From JAUNQW01 sp043424615 (GTDB lineage: Bacteria; Bacillota; Bacilli; Lactobacillales; Carnobacteriaceae_A): a stretch of 64,000 bases of DNA. The notes beneath the pieces are model-generated. The model had not been told where the DNA came from. It saw only the letters and a program-made list of their open reading frames with translations, and ran no database searches. The stretch lies in NCBI GenBank assembly GCA_043424615.1, contig JBHWOX010000033.1:62001-126000 (forward strand). Reading direction: 5' to 3'. Position numbers and translations under genes: made by a program. Positions 17,952-26,561 of the stretch are shown here, in pieces; within the stretch, counting starts at the first letter, position 1, and each line of letters starts with the position of its first letter.

Positions 17952-19130
17952 CTAAATAAATCCGTTATCTGCGATAATGTCGCGTGCTTTATCTTCTTTG
18001 TCATTAGCGACTAAGACGATTGGGCCAGAACAACCCATCCCTGATTCAGCGTAAATGCCTTCTTTCCATAGGGATTGAACAGCTGCGTCTAAGTCTAAGA
18101 CGTCAACACCAGGAATTTCAGAGTCGACAACTTCATGTTCAGGCGCTTCAATTTCTTCAGCGTCACCTTCACCTGCAGCTGCAGCTTTGGGTTGAAGGTC
18201 TTCACGAATGTCATCTAGTCCTGCTTTTTTAGCTTTAGCATATTCATCTGCAGAAACTTGAGCTAAATTACCTACAGCTAATTGGTAAGCATATTCCATA
18301 GCGTTAGCGATAACTGGAGCACCAGAAGCACGGGAGATGATACAAATATTATCTTTGAATCCGTCACCAATACCTGGTCCATATCCGTCACCAACAACTT
18401 CATATTTACCGCCGGAAGCCCCTGCACCGTATAATTTCATTAAGATATTACCGGTCAATGAGTCAGTAACCACCACGTCAGCTGATCCTAAGATCAAGTC
18501 ATTTCCGCGTAATTTGTTACCGCCGTCAGCACGAGCACTTTCAGCAAATTCAAATTGGAAGCCGTTGTCTTTTAATTCTTGAAGTTTACGAGCCACAGTG
18601 TTAGCGTCGTCAACATTTAAAATTCCAACTGTTGGATTTTCAACGCCAGATGCCTTAGCCGCAACAATACCGTTAATGGCATTTAATACCATAGCTTCAG
18701 CACGAACAGTTGCAGTTGTTCCAGTAGTAGTGGCAATATACATTTTATTACCACTTGCTTGAGCAGGAACACGTCCGACAGTAGACACACCGATAGGGAA
18801 GGTGTGGTGTAGGGTAACAACACCTTGGATGGTATTGTTATCTAATAGTTCTTGTAAAGTTTCAGACGTTTCATCTTCTGTGCTTGCTTCATAGTGTTCA
18901 TAGTCCGCTGTCCAGTCTTGAGCTTCACCAATAGTCACGATGTCAAATACATCTTTTTGGCTAGCAATGCGAACAGCTTCTTTCATAACTTCGAAGCCGT
19001 TTTCAGATCCATTAATTGTTAAACCGATTTTGGGACGGTCACCCATTTTACCAGTTTCTAAGGCATCCGCTAGGTCGTTTAAGACGTCGCGAATATGACC
19101 TTGAACTGCTTGAGTTTGGTCTTCAGCCAT
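17952..19130 (-). CDS. grdD: Glycine reductase protein C subunit GrdD
   Basis: A 392-residue PlsX/phosphate-acetyltransferase-like subunit of glycine reductase protein C. The GrdD signatures are RPKIGLTINGSENGFEVM, TTTGTTATVRAEAMVLNA and a C-terminal GMGCSGPIVLVAN. The Cys in GMGCSGP (367) probably corresponds to the cysteine reported to carry the acetyl thioester before phosphorolysis to acetyl phosphate. An Ala/Glu-rich linker at 314-333 separates the core from the C-terminal segment, as in the family. It follows grdC by 26 bp and is probably cotranscribed with it. Confidence 0.92.
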   Translation of the reverse strand: MAEDQTQAVQGHIRDVLNDLADALETGKMGDRPKIGLTINGSENGFEVMKEAVRIASQKDVFDIVTIGEAQDWTADYEHYEASTEDETSETLQELLDNNTIQGVVTLHHTFPIGVSTVGRVPAQASGNKMYIATTTGTTATVRAEAMVLNAINGIVAAKASGVENPTVGILNVDDANTVARKLQELKDNGFQFEFAESARADGGNKLRGNDLILGSADVVVTDSLTGNILMKLYGAGASGGKYEVVGDGYGPGIGDGFKDNICIISRASGAPVIANAMEYAYQLAVGNLAQVSADEYAKAKKAGLDDIREDLQPKAAAAGEGDAEEIEAPEHEVVDSEIPGVDVLDLDAAVQSLWKEGIYAESGMGCSGPIVLVANDKEDKARDIIADNGFI

Positions 19131-19156
19131 TAGCCATACCTCCTATTGTATGAATT

Positions 19157-20698
19157 TTATAAGTTTTCAGCGATTCCTCTTAAAGCAGATGCAACTTCAT
19201 CTTTTACAACTGATTTCAAGTCTTCAGAAACGCCTTCAGATGATGAGGAAGTTTCGCCTGAGTTACGTTCTAAGAGGATTGAAACACCATCGAATAAGTT
19301 AGTTAAACGTCCTAAGAATAATGAACCTTTACCAATCACTAATACGCGATCCATGTCTCCGTCCATTAAGTCTTGGCGAGCGAATCCCATGTAAGGTGCA
19401 CCAGAAGGAATATGTCCTTGAGTTGGAGCCCATCCAGGGATACCATCAGCAACAAAGTCGTTTAGGTCGCCACGTTCAATATCGCCACCCATAACTGCTA
19501 AAGCACCAACCATTTTCAAGTTAGCTTCAGGTACGTTACCTGCTCCACCTGGTTCAGTGATATCAGGGTTTTGTAACTCAGTTGCGTAACCATCGATATC
19601 AGTGAATGATAAGTCAGCTTTTTCTAAGATTGGTTTGATTAAAGCAGACATAGTCGCTTGAGGTGATGAACCGTCCCCAACGTTGATTTGACCAGTTAAG
19701 TCAGTACGGATAACTGGAGATTTACCATCGTTTTCACCAACAACATAAGCAAATCCTGCCACACAGTCTTCTAAGATTGGAACATCTTTTTCGATATGAG
19801 CTTTACCGTTCATACCTAATTTAGCAGTTGATCCACCAGCAACAACAGCAACATTTTTGTGAGTTCCTGCTTTTACCATAGAAGCTGCAACGATTAAAGC
19901 GTGGGTTGGAGCCGCACAGAATCCACGAACGTCTGAACCAGTAGCTTTAACAAGTCCACATTCTTCAGCGATAGATTTTGCGAAGTTACCTCCACCACGT
20001 TGGTTGATGTCTCCACAAGCTTCTTCTGAACATTCAATAACGTAATCAATGTCTGAAGGATCAATATCAGTTCCTTTTAACATGTTACGCATAGCTAAGA
20101 TTCCTGAAGCTTTAGCTACCAAGTTTTCAGCCATAACGTGAGAAGTTAAGTTAGGGTCTGAATCGTGAGCACGGTTAATACAACCTACGATTTCGCCTTC
20201 ATAAGTAAGTGGTGCTGCATCATATTCTTCAATATGTTTTTTAATGTATTCAGCATCACTGAATTGTTTCATTTCAGCTGCATCATCTTTGAATAATTCA
20301 TGTTCAGCTAATGCTTCTTGAACTTTTTTACCGAACTCTTCTTCTAAGTGAACTAATTCGAAAGAGTCTGCGATTTCTAACAAACCATAGAATTCCATTT
20401 GTGGCATAATTTCACCTGAGTCAGAGAAGCGGCTAGCTCCTTCAACAGGGTGTTTATACCAAGGTTTTTCGATATCTTTTAATTCACTGTAGTGCATATT
20501 GTTGATATACACTTGGTTGGCTGGATATTCAACAGCTTCCTCGAAAGTACGAATAAAATCAGGTCCATTTTGTAAATAGTTACTATCACCATCTGGGTGG
20601 GCAATTTTTTCATTAACTGCAGTTGATCCGTACTCCATTACCATTTCTGGTGCATGAGCTAAAATATAACCCGCACCTTGAATTGTTGCGAAATCCAT
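19157..20698 (-). CDS. grdC: Glycine reductase protein C subunit GrdC
   Basis: A 513-residue subunit of glycine reductase protein C, with a FabH/thiolase-like fold. Family hallmarks: MDFATIQGAGYILAHAPEMV, YVIECSEEACGDINQRGGGN, SDVRGFCAAPTHALIVAASM and TELQNPDITEPGGAGNVPE. PC accepts the Se-carboxymethyl group from GrdA, forms an acetyl thioester and releases acetyl phosphate. AAGGAGG precedes the ATG. It heads grdC-grdD, about 280 bp downstream of grdA, with its own terminator-separated leader and a CRP/FNR-like palindrome. Confidence 0.93.
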   Translation of the reverse strand: MDFATIQGAGYILAHAPEMVMEYGSTAVNEKIAHPDGDSNYLQNGPDFIRTFEEAVEYPANQVYINNMHYSELKDIEKPWYKHPVEGASRFSDSGEIMPQMEFYGLLEIADSFELVHLEEEFGKKVQEALAEHELFKDDAAEMKQFSDAEYIKKHIEEYDAAPLTYEGEIVGCINRAHDSDPNLTSHVMAENLVAKASGILAMRNMLKGTDIDPSDIDYVIECSEEACGDINQRGGGNFAKSIAEECGLVKATGSDVRGFCAAPTHALIVAASMVKAGTHKNVAVVAGGSTAKLGMNGKAHIEKDVPILEDCVAGFAYVVGENDGKSPVIRTDLTGQINVGDGSSPQATMSALIKPILEKADLSFTDIDGYATELQNPDITEPGGAGNVPEANLKMVGALAVMGGDIERGDLNDFVADGIPGWAPTQGHIPSGAPYMGFARQDLMDGDMDRVLVIGKGSLFLGRLTNLFDGVSILLERNSGETSSSSEGVSEDLKSVVKDEVASALRGIAENL

Positions 20699-20738
20699 AA
20701 TTTTCCTCCTTAAGAATAATTAGTTTACAAAGAGTCGA

Positions 20739-20754
20739 TGTGATATTGTTCACA
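20739..20754. promoter_or_regulatory. CRP/FNR-family palindrome upstream of grdC
   Basis: TGTGA-TATTGT-TCACA, a perfect match to the TGTGA-N6-TCACA site of CRP/FNR/ArcR-type regulators, about 40 bp before grdC. Which regulator binds, and whether it activates or blocks, is unknown; anaerobic or energy-state control would fit glycine reductase. Confidence 0.6.
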
Positions 20755-20770
20755 TTGGACTTTTGCATGA

Positions 20771-20797
20771 AAGTTATGATTTATGGACTCATAACTT
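20771..20797 (-). other. Inverted repeat in the long grdC leader
   Basis: Perfect 9-bp repeat AAGTTATGA / TCATAACTT with a 9-nt loop, in the region between the grdA terminator and grdC. A TATAAT-like box near 20862-20867 would give a leader of about 160 nt. No known riboswitch consensus recognised. Confidence 0.45.
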
Positions 20798-20886
20798 AGA
20801 CTTCAACTTATTCGGCTTACTCAAGAAGTGTTTTTAAACGGCTTCAAGAATCGGCACTCTTACATTATACAGGAATGATAATAAAA

Positions 20887-20915
20887 AGGCTAGCATTATT
20901 AGAAAATGCTAGCCT
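20887..20915 (-). terminator. Intrinsic terminator after grdA
   Basis: Perfect 11-bp inverted repeat AGGCTAGCATT / AATGCTAGCCT with a 7-nt loop, followed on the minus strand by TTTTTATTAT. It separates grdA from grdC-grdD. Confidence 0.8.
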
Positions 20916-20974
20916 CTCTCAGATTAGTTAGTCTTAGCGACTAGCTTTAATCTTTTGCTAATTATTTATTTTAA

Positions 20975-21442
20975 TTAAGCGTTAGCTTGTTCGCGAACAC
21001 GGTTCATTTCTTCAATGATTGCGTCGACGTCTAATACCATTTCCATCATACCAACTTGTTCATCATAAACACCTTGATCAACAAATTCTTTGAATTCAGG
21101 TTCTACTGCGTGTAATACGTCTAGGTTTAATGGAGTAGCAGTTAATGGTCCAGCGTAAGTTGGGTCACCAGAAATAACAGTTTCAGCGTTTAATCCAGCT
21201 GCATCTGGTTCTGCACCACCAATAATAACGACTAAGTTTTCTGCTCCGTATTCTTCAGCTGCTTCTTTTACTCTACGTTGATTTTCCAAATCCATGGCTC
21301 CTGCGGCCGTTCAGACGAAACACTCCGTAGATGAGAATACAACTTCTGCAGTGGTGTCTTTTAATGTTTCTTCAATAGCTTGTCCTGGAATACCGTCACG
21401 GTCACCAATAACAATAACTTTTTTGTTATCTAAAATTGACAT
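20975..21442 (-). CDS. grdA: Glycine reductase protein A GrdA, selenoprotein
   Basis: Small acidic redox selenoprotein of glycine reductase, 155 residues with the in-frame UGA at 21311-21313 read as Sec44. The context ECFV-U-TAAGAMDLENQRRVKE is the near-invariant GrdA active site (CxxU), and Sec44 has the position known from clostridial GrdA. GrdA takes the carboxymethyl group from GrdB as a selenoether, hands acetate to protein C and is re-reduced by thioredoxin. AAAGGAGG lies just before the ATG at 21442; the longer ORF from 21502 has no such site. Monocistronic, with a promoter at 21511-21538 and a terminator at 20887-20915. Confidence 0.97.
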
Positions 21443-21474
21443 ATTGTTTTCCTCCTTTAATAAATTAAAAATCA

Positions 21475-21500
21475 TCCGGTATGAACTGTTCACACCATTC
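21475..21500. other. Imperfect palindrome in the grdA leader
   Basis: Contains GTATGAA ... TTCATAC arms flanking TGTTCACA, so on the minus strand TGTGAACAGTTCATA is seen. This is one half of the TGTGA/TCACA site near grdC with a degenerate second half, placed just after the predicted grdA transcript start. It may be a regulator site or a hairpin. Confidence 0.4.
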
Positions 21501-21510
21501 ATACAAGTTT

Positions 21511-21538
21511 ATTATAGCATCCTTTCATCTGGAGTCAA
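21511..21538 (-). promoter_or_regulatory. Sigma-A-type promoter of grdA
   Basis: On the minus strand TTGACT (21533-21538), 16-bp spacer, TATAAT (21511-21516), about 70 bp before the grdA ATG. It is close to consensus, fitting high expression. Confidence 0.75.
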
Positions 21539-21728
21539 ATTTTAGGTCGATTTATTAATCTAGATAATCATTAAGGTGCTTTTTGTGTTTTTTATTAAGA
21601 AAAGCCGTTTCAAAGCCTGTATTATCAGCATTATTAATCTTACTCGATAAAAGTGAAGAAAGTAACTTTTCTTTTTTTTAGCCTAAATTCTTTCTTTTAT
21701 TAAATTGGTTAAAGTACTTATTACCAAT

Positions 21729-22964
21729 CTAAATAAGTAAATGTATCTGCTCATCCACCCGGTCGATAATGCCCTGCCAAGAAAGGGCCCGGATGTTTTC
21801 AACCAAAGCAGCCGGCCATTGACCTCGTTGACTGCCTTCCTGCTTTTTCATCCGATCCAACTGTAATAAAACAGCTTGAGCAATGCGGTCAACATAAGCC
21901 GGTACTTCTTCTTTTACCGGCGTGTCTGTATGGATTAAAGTCGGCAAGTCAATAAATTCAATCAGACCTGAATCAACTAGCTCTTTTCCTAGTAGCCATT
22001 GCAGATTATCATTTTCTGACATGACCACGCGACACCGGCAAGCCAGAGCTTCAATAGCACCTAGGGAAAGGCCTTCATAATAAGAAGGTAAAATATAAAT
22101 ATCTGCCCCCTGCAAAACTTCAGCATATTGGTCTTGGGGAAGAGCTGGTACAAAGCGGAGATGGCTCTCCTTTCCGGCCAAAGCTTTAATTTCTTCCTTT
22201 TGGTCAGCACTGACATTACCGACCAAACACAGTTCACTTTTGGGTTGTTGGGCTGTAATTTGAGGCATGGCTTTGGCTAATTCATAAACGCCTTTAGATG
22301 ATGACATCTTCCCGCCAAAAATCAATCGAAAATGGTCATCAGCCTTTTTTTGGAGGTCTGCTTGAAAAATGGAAGCATCATAGCCTCCACCTGTCGTCAA
22401 AATCTTTTGCGAATCAATCCCTAGCATTTCTACTAGCTGGTCTGCTTGACTGGGACCCAAACTCAAATATAAATCTAAATCATCCACCCCCGCCAAATGT
22501 AATTGCATGAAATTAGGATGCATTTGAATTTGGCGAAGGTCGGTCCCATGACAAATACCTATTATAGGTGTTTCATCAAAAACCTGGGCGACAATAGCCG
22601 TCATGGCAAAGATATGATGACTAATGACCACATCGGGCTTAAATTCTTCTTTGGCTTGGGTTAAGGCTTGTGTAAAAGCAAGCTTCCATTGAGCAAATTG
22701 CAGAGGAGTCATATCACCATAGACAGTGGATTCATATGGCATATCATCGCTCATCCCCGGAATTGGAAAAGCTAAGCTTTCCGTTTTGAATTGGATGGGG
22801 TATTGGACAGAATGACTAGGGAGTTCTACTTCTGGCTCATCTTGAAAGGAATAAATGAGGGCATTGTCATATCCCTTTTCATTCAAGCCATTAACAAGCT
22901 GGCGAAAATAAATTCCACTGCCGGTCATGCCGGGACGTTGGGCGATACAATTTAATACCTTCAT
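21729..22964 (-). CDS. Family 4 glycosyltransferase in the sel operon
   Basis: A 411-residue GT-B glycosyltransferase of family GT4. The N-terminal acceptor domain starts MKVLNCIAQRPGMTGSGIYF with a glycine loop; the C-terminal half has LIFGGKMSSSKGVYELAKAM and the nucleotide-sugar motif ILPSYYEGLSLGAIEALACR (E-x7-E). It lies 41 bp after selA in the same direction with no terminator between, so it is probably the last gene of selD-yedF-DUF3343-selB-selA-GT4. No wall or capsule genes adjoin it. Substrates unknown; a link to selenium is suggested by position only. Confidence 0.8.
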   Translation of the reverse strand: MKVLNCIAQRPGMTGSGIYFRQLVNGLNEKGYDNALIYSFQDEPEVELPSHSVQYPIQFKTESLAFPIPGMSDDMPYESTVYGDMTPLQFAQWKLAFTQALTQAKEEFKPDVVISHHIFAMTAIVAQVFDETPIIGICHGTDLRQIQMHPNFMQLHLAGVDDLDLYLSLGPSQADQLVEMLGIDSQKILTTGGGYDASIFQADLQKKADDHFRLIFGGKMSSSKGVYELAKAMPQITAQQPKSELCLVGNVSADQKEEIKALAGKESHLRFVPALPQDQYAEVLQGADIYILPSYYEGLSLGAIEALACRCRVVMSENDNLQWLLGKELVDSGLIEFIDLPTLIHTDTPVKEEVPAYVDRIAQAVLLQLDRMKKQEGSQRGQWPAALVENIRALSWQGIIDRVDEQIHLLI

Positions 22965-23005
22965 AACATACTCCTCACATTGATTTATATATTTTATCCC
23001 GCCAT

Positions 23006-24388
23006 CTAGCGAACAGCTTGATCTAAAGCCTCAGCAATGCGTTCGAAGTCTCTTTCAAACAGCGTTCGAAGATCAAAATAAACAGCACCATCATTAATTC
23101 TTCCTATTATGTGGTCTTCGTTCAAACGAATACGTCTTTCTAAAGTCGCTTCATCTACTTCTGGATGTTCAATTCTTAATAAGGCAGTCGGTAACTGTTC
23201 ACCTGGATAAGATCCTCCACCCACTTGAGAGAACCCCTCTTCAACAGCCAGTTCAAAATCTGAGTTACAAGCTAATATTTTTTCTTTTAATACTTCTGCT
23301 CTTTTTTTATTTTCTTCTTGGCTGAGATTAATTAATCGAAGGGTCGGAATTTTTTTGATCGCCTTTTCAGGATTGAGGTACAAGCGAAGAGTCGCTTCCA
23401 AACCAGCAATAGTTACTTTATCCATTCTTAAGGCTCTAAGCATAGGTGTTTTTTTCAATTCATCAATGTAAGCTTTTTTGCCCACAATGATTCCTGCTTG
23501 GGGGCCTCCTAATAATTTATCTCCACTAAATGAAACCAGGTCGTAACCAGCTTCAATCATTTCCCCAACGGTTGGTTCATAAGACAAACCGATTTTTTGC
23601 AAATCAATCAGTAGACCGCTTCCCAAGTCATTGAAAACAGGCAAGTCATATTTCTTAGCCAGATTAACAAAGTCTTTATCTGATACTTTTTCTGTAAAAC
23701 CAATGACTCGATAATTGGAGGTGTGTACACGCAAGAGCGCTCCCGTTTCTTCATGAATCCCATTTTCATAGTCTTGGATATGGGTTTTGTTGGTCGATCC
23801 CACTTCATATAGGTGGGCACCTGTGCTTTCAATCACATCTGGTACGCGGAAAGACCCTCCAATTTCAACTAACTCCCCACGAGAAATCAAGACTTCTTTA
23901 TTTTTAGCGAAGGCCGTTAATATCAGCAAGACGGCAGCAGCATTATTATTGACCACTAAGGCATCTTCAGCTCCCGTCAATTCACGCAAGATTTCCTGAA
24001 TGTGAACATAACGTGACCCTCTTTGGCCTTGGTCAATATCATATTCCAAGTTGGTAAAGGAGTCCGCTACTTTTTCCATCTCTTCAACCACTTCATCAGC
24101 TAATAGGGCCCGTCCTAGATTGGTGTGCAAAACGGTTCCGGTCGCATTAATGGTCGGATAGAGGGAGGACTGATAATCTCCTTCAATTTGTTGGATGATA
24201 CGAGCAGCCACCGCTTCCTCGCTGACATCTTGGTCTACATCAGCTAATAAGTTTTGACGGATATCATCCAAAACTTTTTTGACTTGTTCTTTTAGTAAGT
24301 CTCGTTCATAACTCTCTTCCCATTGGCTAATATCATCGCGACTGAGTAAGACATCAACGGATGGGAGTTGCGATAACTTTTCTTTCAT
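23006..24388 (-). CDS. selA: L-seryl-tRNA(Sec) selenium transferase SelA
   Basis: A 460-residue PLP enzyme of the SelA family, full length. Seen: YPTINATGTVLHTNLGRALL, the residues NNNAAAVLL, FNDLGSGLL and the PLP lysine K291 in SFSGDKLLGGPQAGI, with a C-terminal R-rich IGRINDGAVYFDLRTL. It converts Ser-tRNA(Sec) to Sec-tRNA(Sec) with selenophosphate from SelD. It starts 10 bp after selB, within one operon with selD and selB. Confidence 0.97.
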   Translation of the reverse strand: MKEKLSQLPSVDVLLSRDDISQWEESYERDLLKEQVKKVLDDIRQNLLADVDQDVSEEAVAARIIQQIEGDYQSSLYPTINATGTVLHTNLGRALLADEVVEEMEKVADSFTNLEYDIDQGQRGSRYVHIQEILRELTGAEDALVVNNNAAAVLLILTAFAKNKEVLISRGELVEIGGSFRVPDVIESTGAHLYEVGSTNKTHIQDYENGIHEETGALLRVHTSNYRVIGFTEKVSDKDFVNLAKKYDLPVFNDLGSGLLIDLQKIGLSYEPTVGEMIEAGYDLVSFSGDKLLGGPQAGIIVGKKAYIDELKKTPMLRALRMDKVTIAGLEATLRLYLNPEKAIKKIPTLRLINLSQEENKKRAEVLKEKILACNSDFELAVEEGFSQVGGGSYPGEQLPTALLRIEHPEVDEATLERRIRLNEDHIIGRINDGAVYFDLRTLFERDFERIAEALDQAVR

Positions 24389-24398
24389 TCCAATTCCT

Positions 24399-26282
24399 CT
24401 ACTTTCTTTTTAGTACGCGAACATCGTCGTGGCGGGCAGTGACTCCAATATCATCTAAATGTTCTAAGAAAGGCATGATATATTTACGGCTGGTATCCAG
24501 CATGTCACGTGCTTCTCCCAAAGTGATGGTTTCATTTTCTTCCAAATAAGCGATGACTTTATTTTTTGCTTCTTCAAACACATCAGTATGAAGAACTAAA
24601 GATTGAGTCAGCTGGTAAAGTTCATTTCCCAGCATTTGGTTGAATACTTCCTCTTCTTCCGAATTTTTGTCAACTATTTGGTCGATAAATGGTGGTTGCA
24701 TGGCCGCGTCTTTGATTTCTTTTTCTAAATGTTGGCGGATTTCTTTTTGTCTTTCCGTCAGAGTCACTTCAAAATCAGCCAGAGCAATGTAGTGGCCCGA
24801 TGTTTTTAACTGTCCTTGGTCGATCAGAGTCTTCATGACGGCATCTACATCACGGGGTTGTAATGATTTAAAACGACTACGGAATTCTTCCACCGGCATA
24901 CCCGGTCTGATTGGGTATTGGTCATGGTAGTCTTGCAGCTGGTTAAGCATTTGATGGGCCATATCATTGAAGCTCGACTCCAGCATATAATGTTGGCCGT
25001 ATGCTTTCAGCTGACCCGATTCCAACATGCCATCCAAAGTCTCATCAACCATTTGAATGTTTTCATTGATGGCCGTTGAGATTTCCTTAGCTGTGTACTG
25101 GGCTTGGGAACCATTCGCCATAAAGTCAGCGATGATGCTGTCCAAATCTCCCGACTCCTTGACTTCAAGGCTGGAGATGACTTCATCGCTAAAGCGTTTG
25201 TGCTTATCTGGGGCTTCATCCAAGACCAAGCCACCAGCTACTGTAATAACGGGTGAAAAACGTCTCAAAATCAGACGGTCATCACGTTTAACAGTGACCT
25301 CTTCTTCCAAACGCAATTGAGCAAAACCTTCTTCCCCTGGATAAATTTCTTCCACTCCCAGCGGAACGACTCGCCCGATGACTTCACGGGTCCCAATATT
25401 CACATGCATACGGTCCCACATTTTAACTGGATCTTCAGCACCTTGGATGACTTTAATTTTTACATCTAACATATAGGAAGGAATTAACTGGTCAGCGGTC
25501 AAAACATCCCCACGTTCAATATCATCTAAGGTCAACTTGGTTAAATTCAAAGCTGTCCGATTGCCGGCATGGGCTTGCGAATGGTCTTCGCCATGAATTT
25601 GGATGTTTCTGACTGTGGTTTGGAGGTTAGCGGGGTAGACATTTAAAATATCTCCAACTTCTAAAACGCCTTCTAACAAGGTCCCTGTGACGACCGTTCC
25701 AATTCCTTTGACCGAAAAAGCTCGGTCCACATTCATACGGGCTGGGATTCCTTCGTCTTGGCCGAAATCTTTATTTTCTGCCATCTTTTGAATTTCATCT
25801 ACTAATTCATCCAAGCCAATTTCAGCAATAGCATCAGTTTCAATGATTTTAGCGTTTTCTAGAGCTGTTCCTTTGAATTGTTCTTTGATATCTTCTTTAA
25901 CAATTTCAAGTAAGATGTCGTCAACCCCATCCACCTTAGTTAAGACAATAATAAAGCTATCAATGCCTAATAATTCTAAAATGGCGGCATGTTCTTGAGT
26001 TTGGGGCATGATTCCTTCATTAGCATCAATAACTAAAAGAGCAGCATCGATACCTGCTGCCCCTGCTAGCATATTTTTAACGAATTTCTCATGGCCCGGA
26101 ACATCGACAATCCCAATTTCTTGTCCATTGGGTAAATCCAAATGAGTAAAACCTAAGTTAATGGTCAGACCTCTTTGTTTTTCCTCATCAGTTGAATCTA
26201 GATCTTCACCTGTTAAAGCTTTTATCAAGGTAGACTTTCCATGGTCGATATGGCCGGCAGTGCCTAAGACAAAATTCTGCAT
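24399..26282 (-). CDS. selB: Selenocysteine-specific elongation factor SelB
   Basis: A 627-residue translation factor. GTPase motifs: G1 GTAGHIDHGKSTL at residues 7-19, effector region RGLTINLGF, G3 DVPGHE and G4 LTKVD. EF-Tu-like domains II and III follow, then a C-terminal region of winged helices (about 370-627) that in the family binds the SECIS hairpin. It delivers Sec-tRNA(Sec) to UGA codons in grdA, grdB and selD. It begins 12 bp after DUF3343 and is followed by selA after 10 bp. Confidence 0.97.
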   Translation of the reverse strand: MQNFVLGTAGHIDHGKSTLIKALTGEDLDSTDEEKQRGLTINLGFTHLDLPNGQEIGIVDVPGHEKFVKNMLAGAAGIDAALLVIDANEGIMPQTQEHAAILELLGIDSFIIVLTKVDGVDDILLEIVKEDIKEQFKGTALENAKIIETDAIAEIGLDELVDEIQKMAENKDFGQDEGIPARMNVDRAFSVKGIGTVVTGTLLEGVLEVGDILNVYPANLQTTVRNIQIHGEDHSQAHAGNRTALNLTKLTLDDIERGDVLTADQLIPSYMLDVKIKVIQGAEDPVKMWDRMHVNIGTREVIGRVVPLGVEEIYPGEEGFAQLRLEEEVTVKRDDRLILRRFSPVITVAGGLVLDEAPDKHKRFSDEVISSLEVKESGDLDSIIADFMANGSQAQYTAKEISTAINENIQMVDETLDGMLESGQLKAYGQHYMLESSFNDMAHQMLNQLQDYHDQYPIRPGMPVEEFRSRFKSLQPRDVDAVMKTLIDQGQLKTSGHYIALADFEVTLTERQKEIRQHLEKEIKDAAMQPPFIDQIVDKNSEEEEVFNQMLGNELYQLTQSLVLHTDVFEEAKNKVIAYLEENETITLGEARDMLDTSRKYIMPFLEHLDDIGVTARHDDVRVLKRK

Positions 26283-26294
26283 AATATGCCTCTC

Positions 26295-26561
26295 CTATTC
26301 GTTAATTTCTTGATAATCTTTCGTTCCATCTTCATTTTTAACTATAGCATAAACGTCGGTTTCATTTTTTAAATCGACCGACTCCAAGGCCCGTCTTACT
26401 TTTGGATGATCTTCTTCCTTGTATTTCAAGGAAAGACCACAGGAAGCTGAAATATGCTCTGGAGTTCCAATGATTCTCCCTTTGATTCCAGCTTCTTTTA
26501 CTGCGGCTTCAGAAGATATACAGTCGTGAGTCGACGAAAAAGTCATCAAATAATCTGTCAT
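26295..26561 (-). CDS. DUF3343 protein (putative Se/S carrier-like), copy 2
   Basis: An 88-residue DUF3343 protein: YLMTFSSTHDCISSEAAVKE, GRIIGTPEHISASCGLSLKY, with the conserved CGL cysteine. The second half is more acidic than in copy 1 (13198-13452). It overlaps yedF by one base and lies 12 bp before selB, so it is within the sel operon. A Se/S carrier role is inferred from recurrent context, not shown. Confidence 0.8.
   Translation of the reverse strand: MTDYLMTFSSTHDCISSEAAVKEAGIKGRIIGTPEHISASCGLSLKYKEEDHPKVRRALESVDLKNETDVYAIVKNEDGTKDYQEINE

Noticed and set aside
20975..21295. Separate 106-residue protein starting MDLENQRRVKE
   Set aside because: It is the part of GrdA after Sec44; its ATG is an internal methionine in AGAMDLENQ.
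21729..22964. SenB selenosugar synthase assignment for the GT4 protein
   Set aside because: Only context hints at selenium; no SenA or SenC partner is present and the sequence reads as ordinary GT4.
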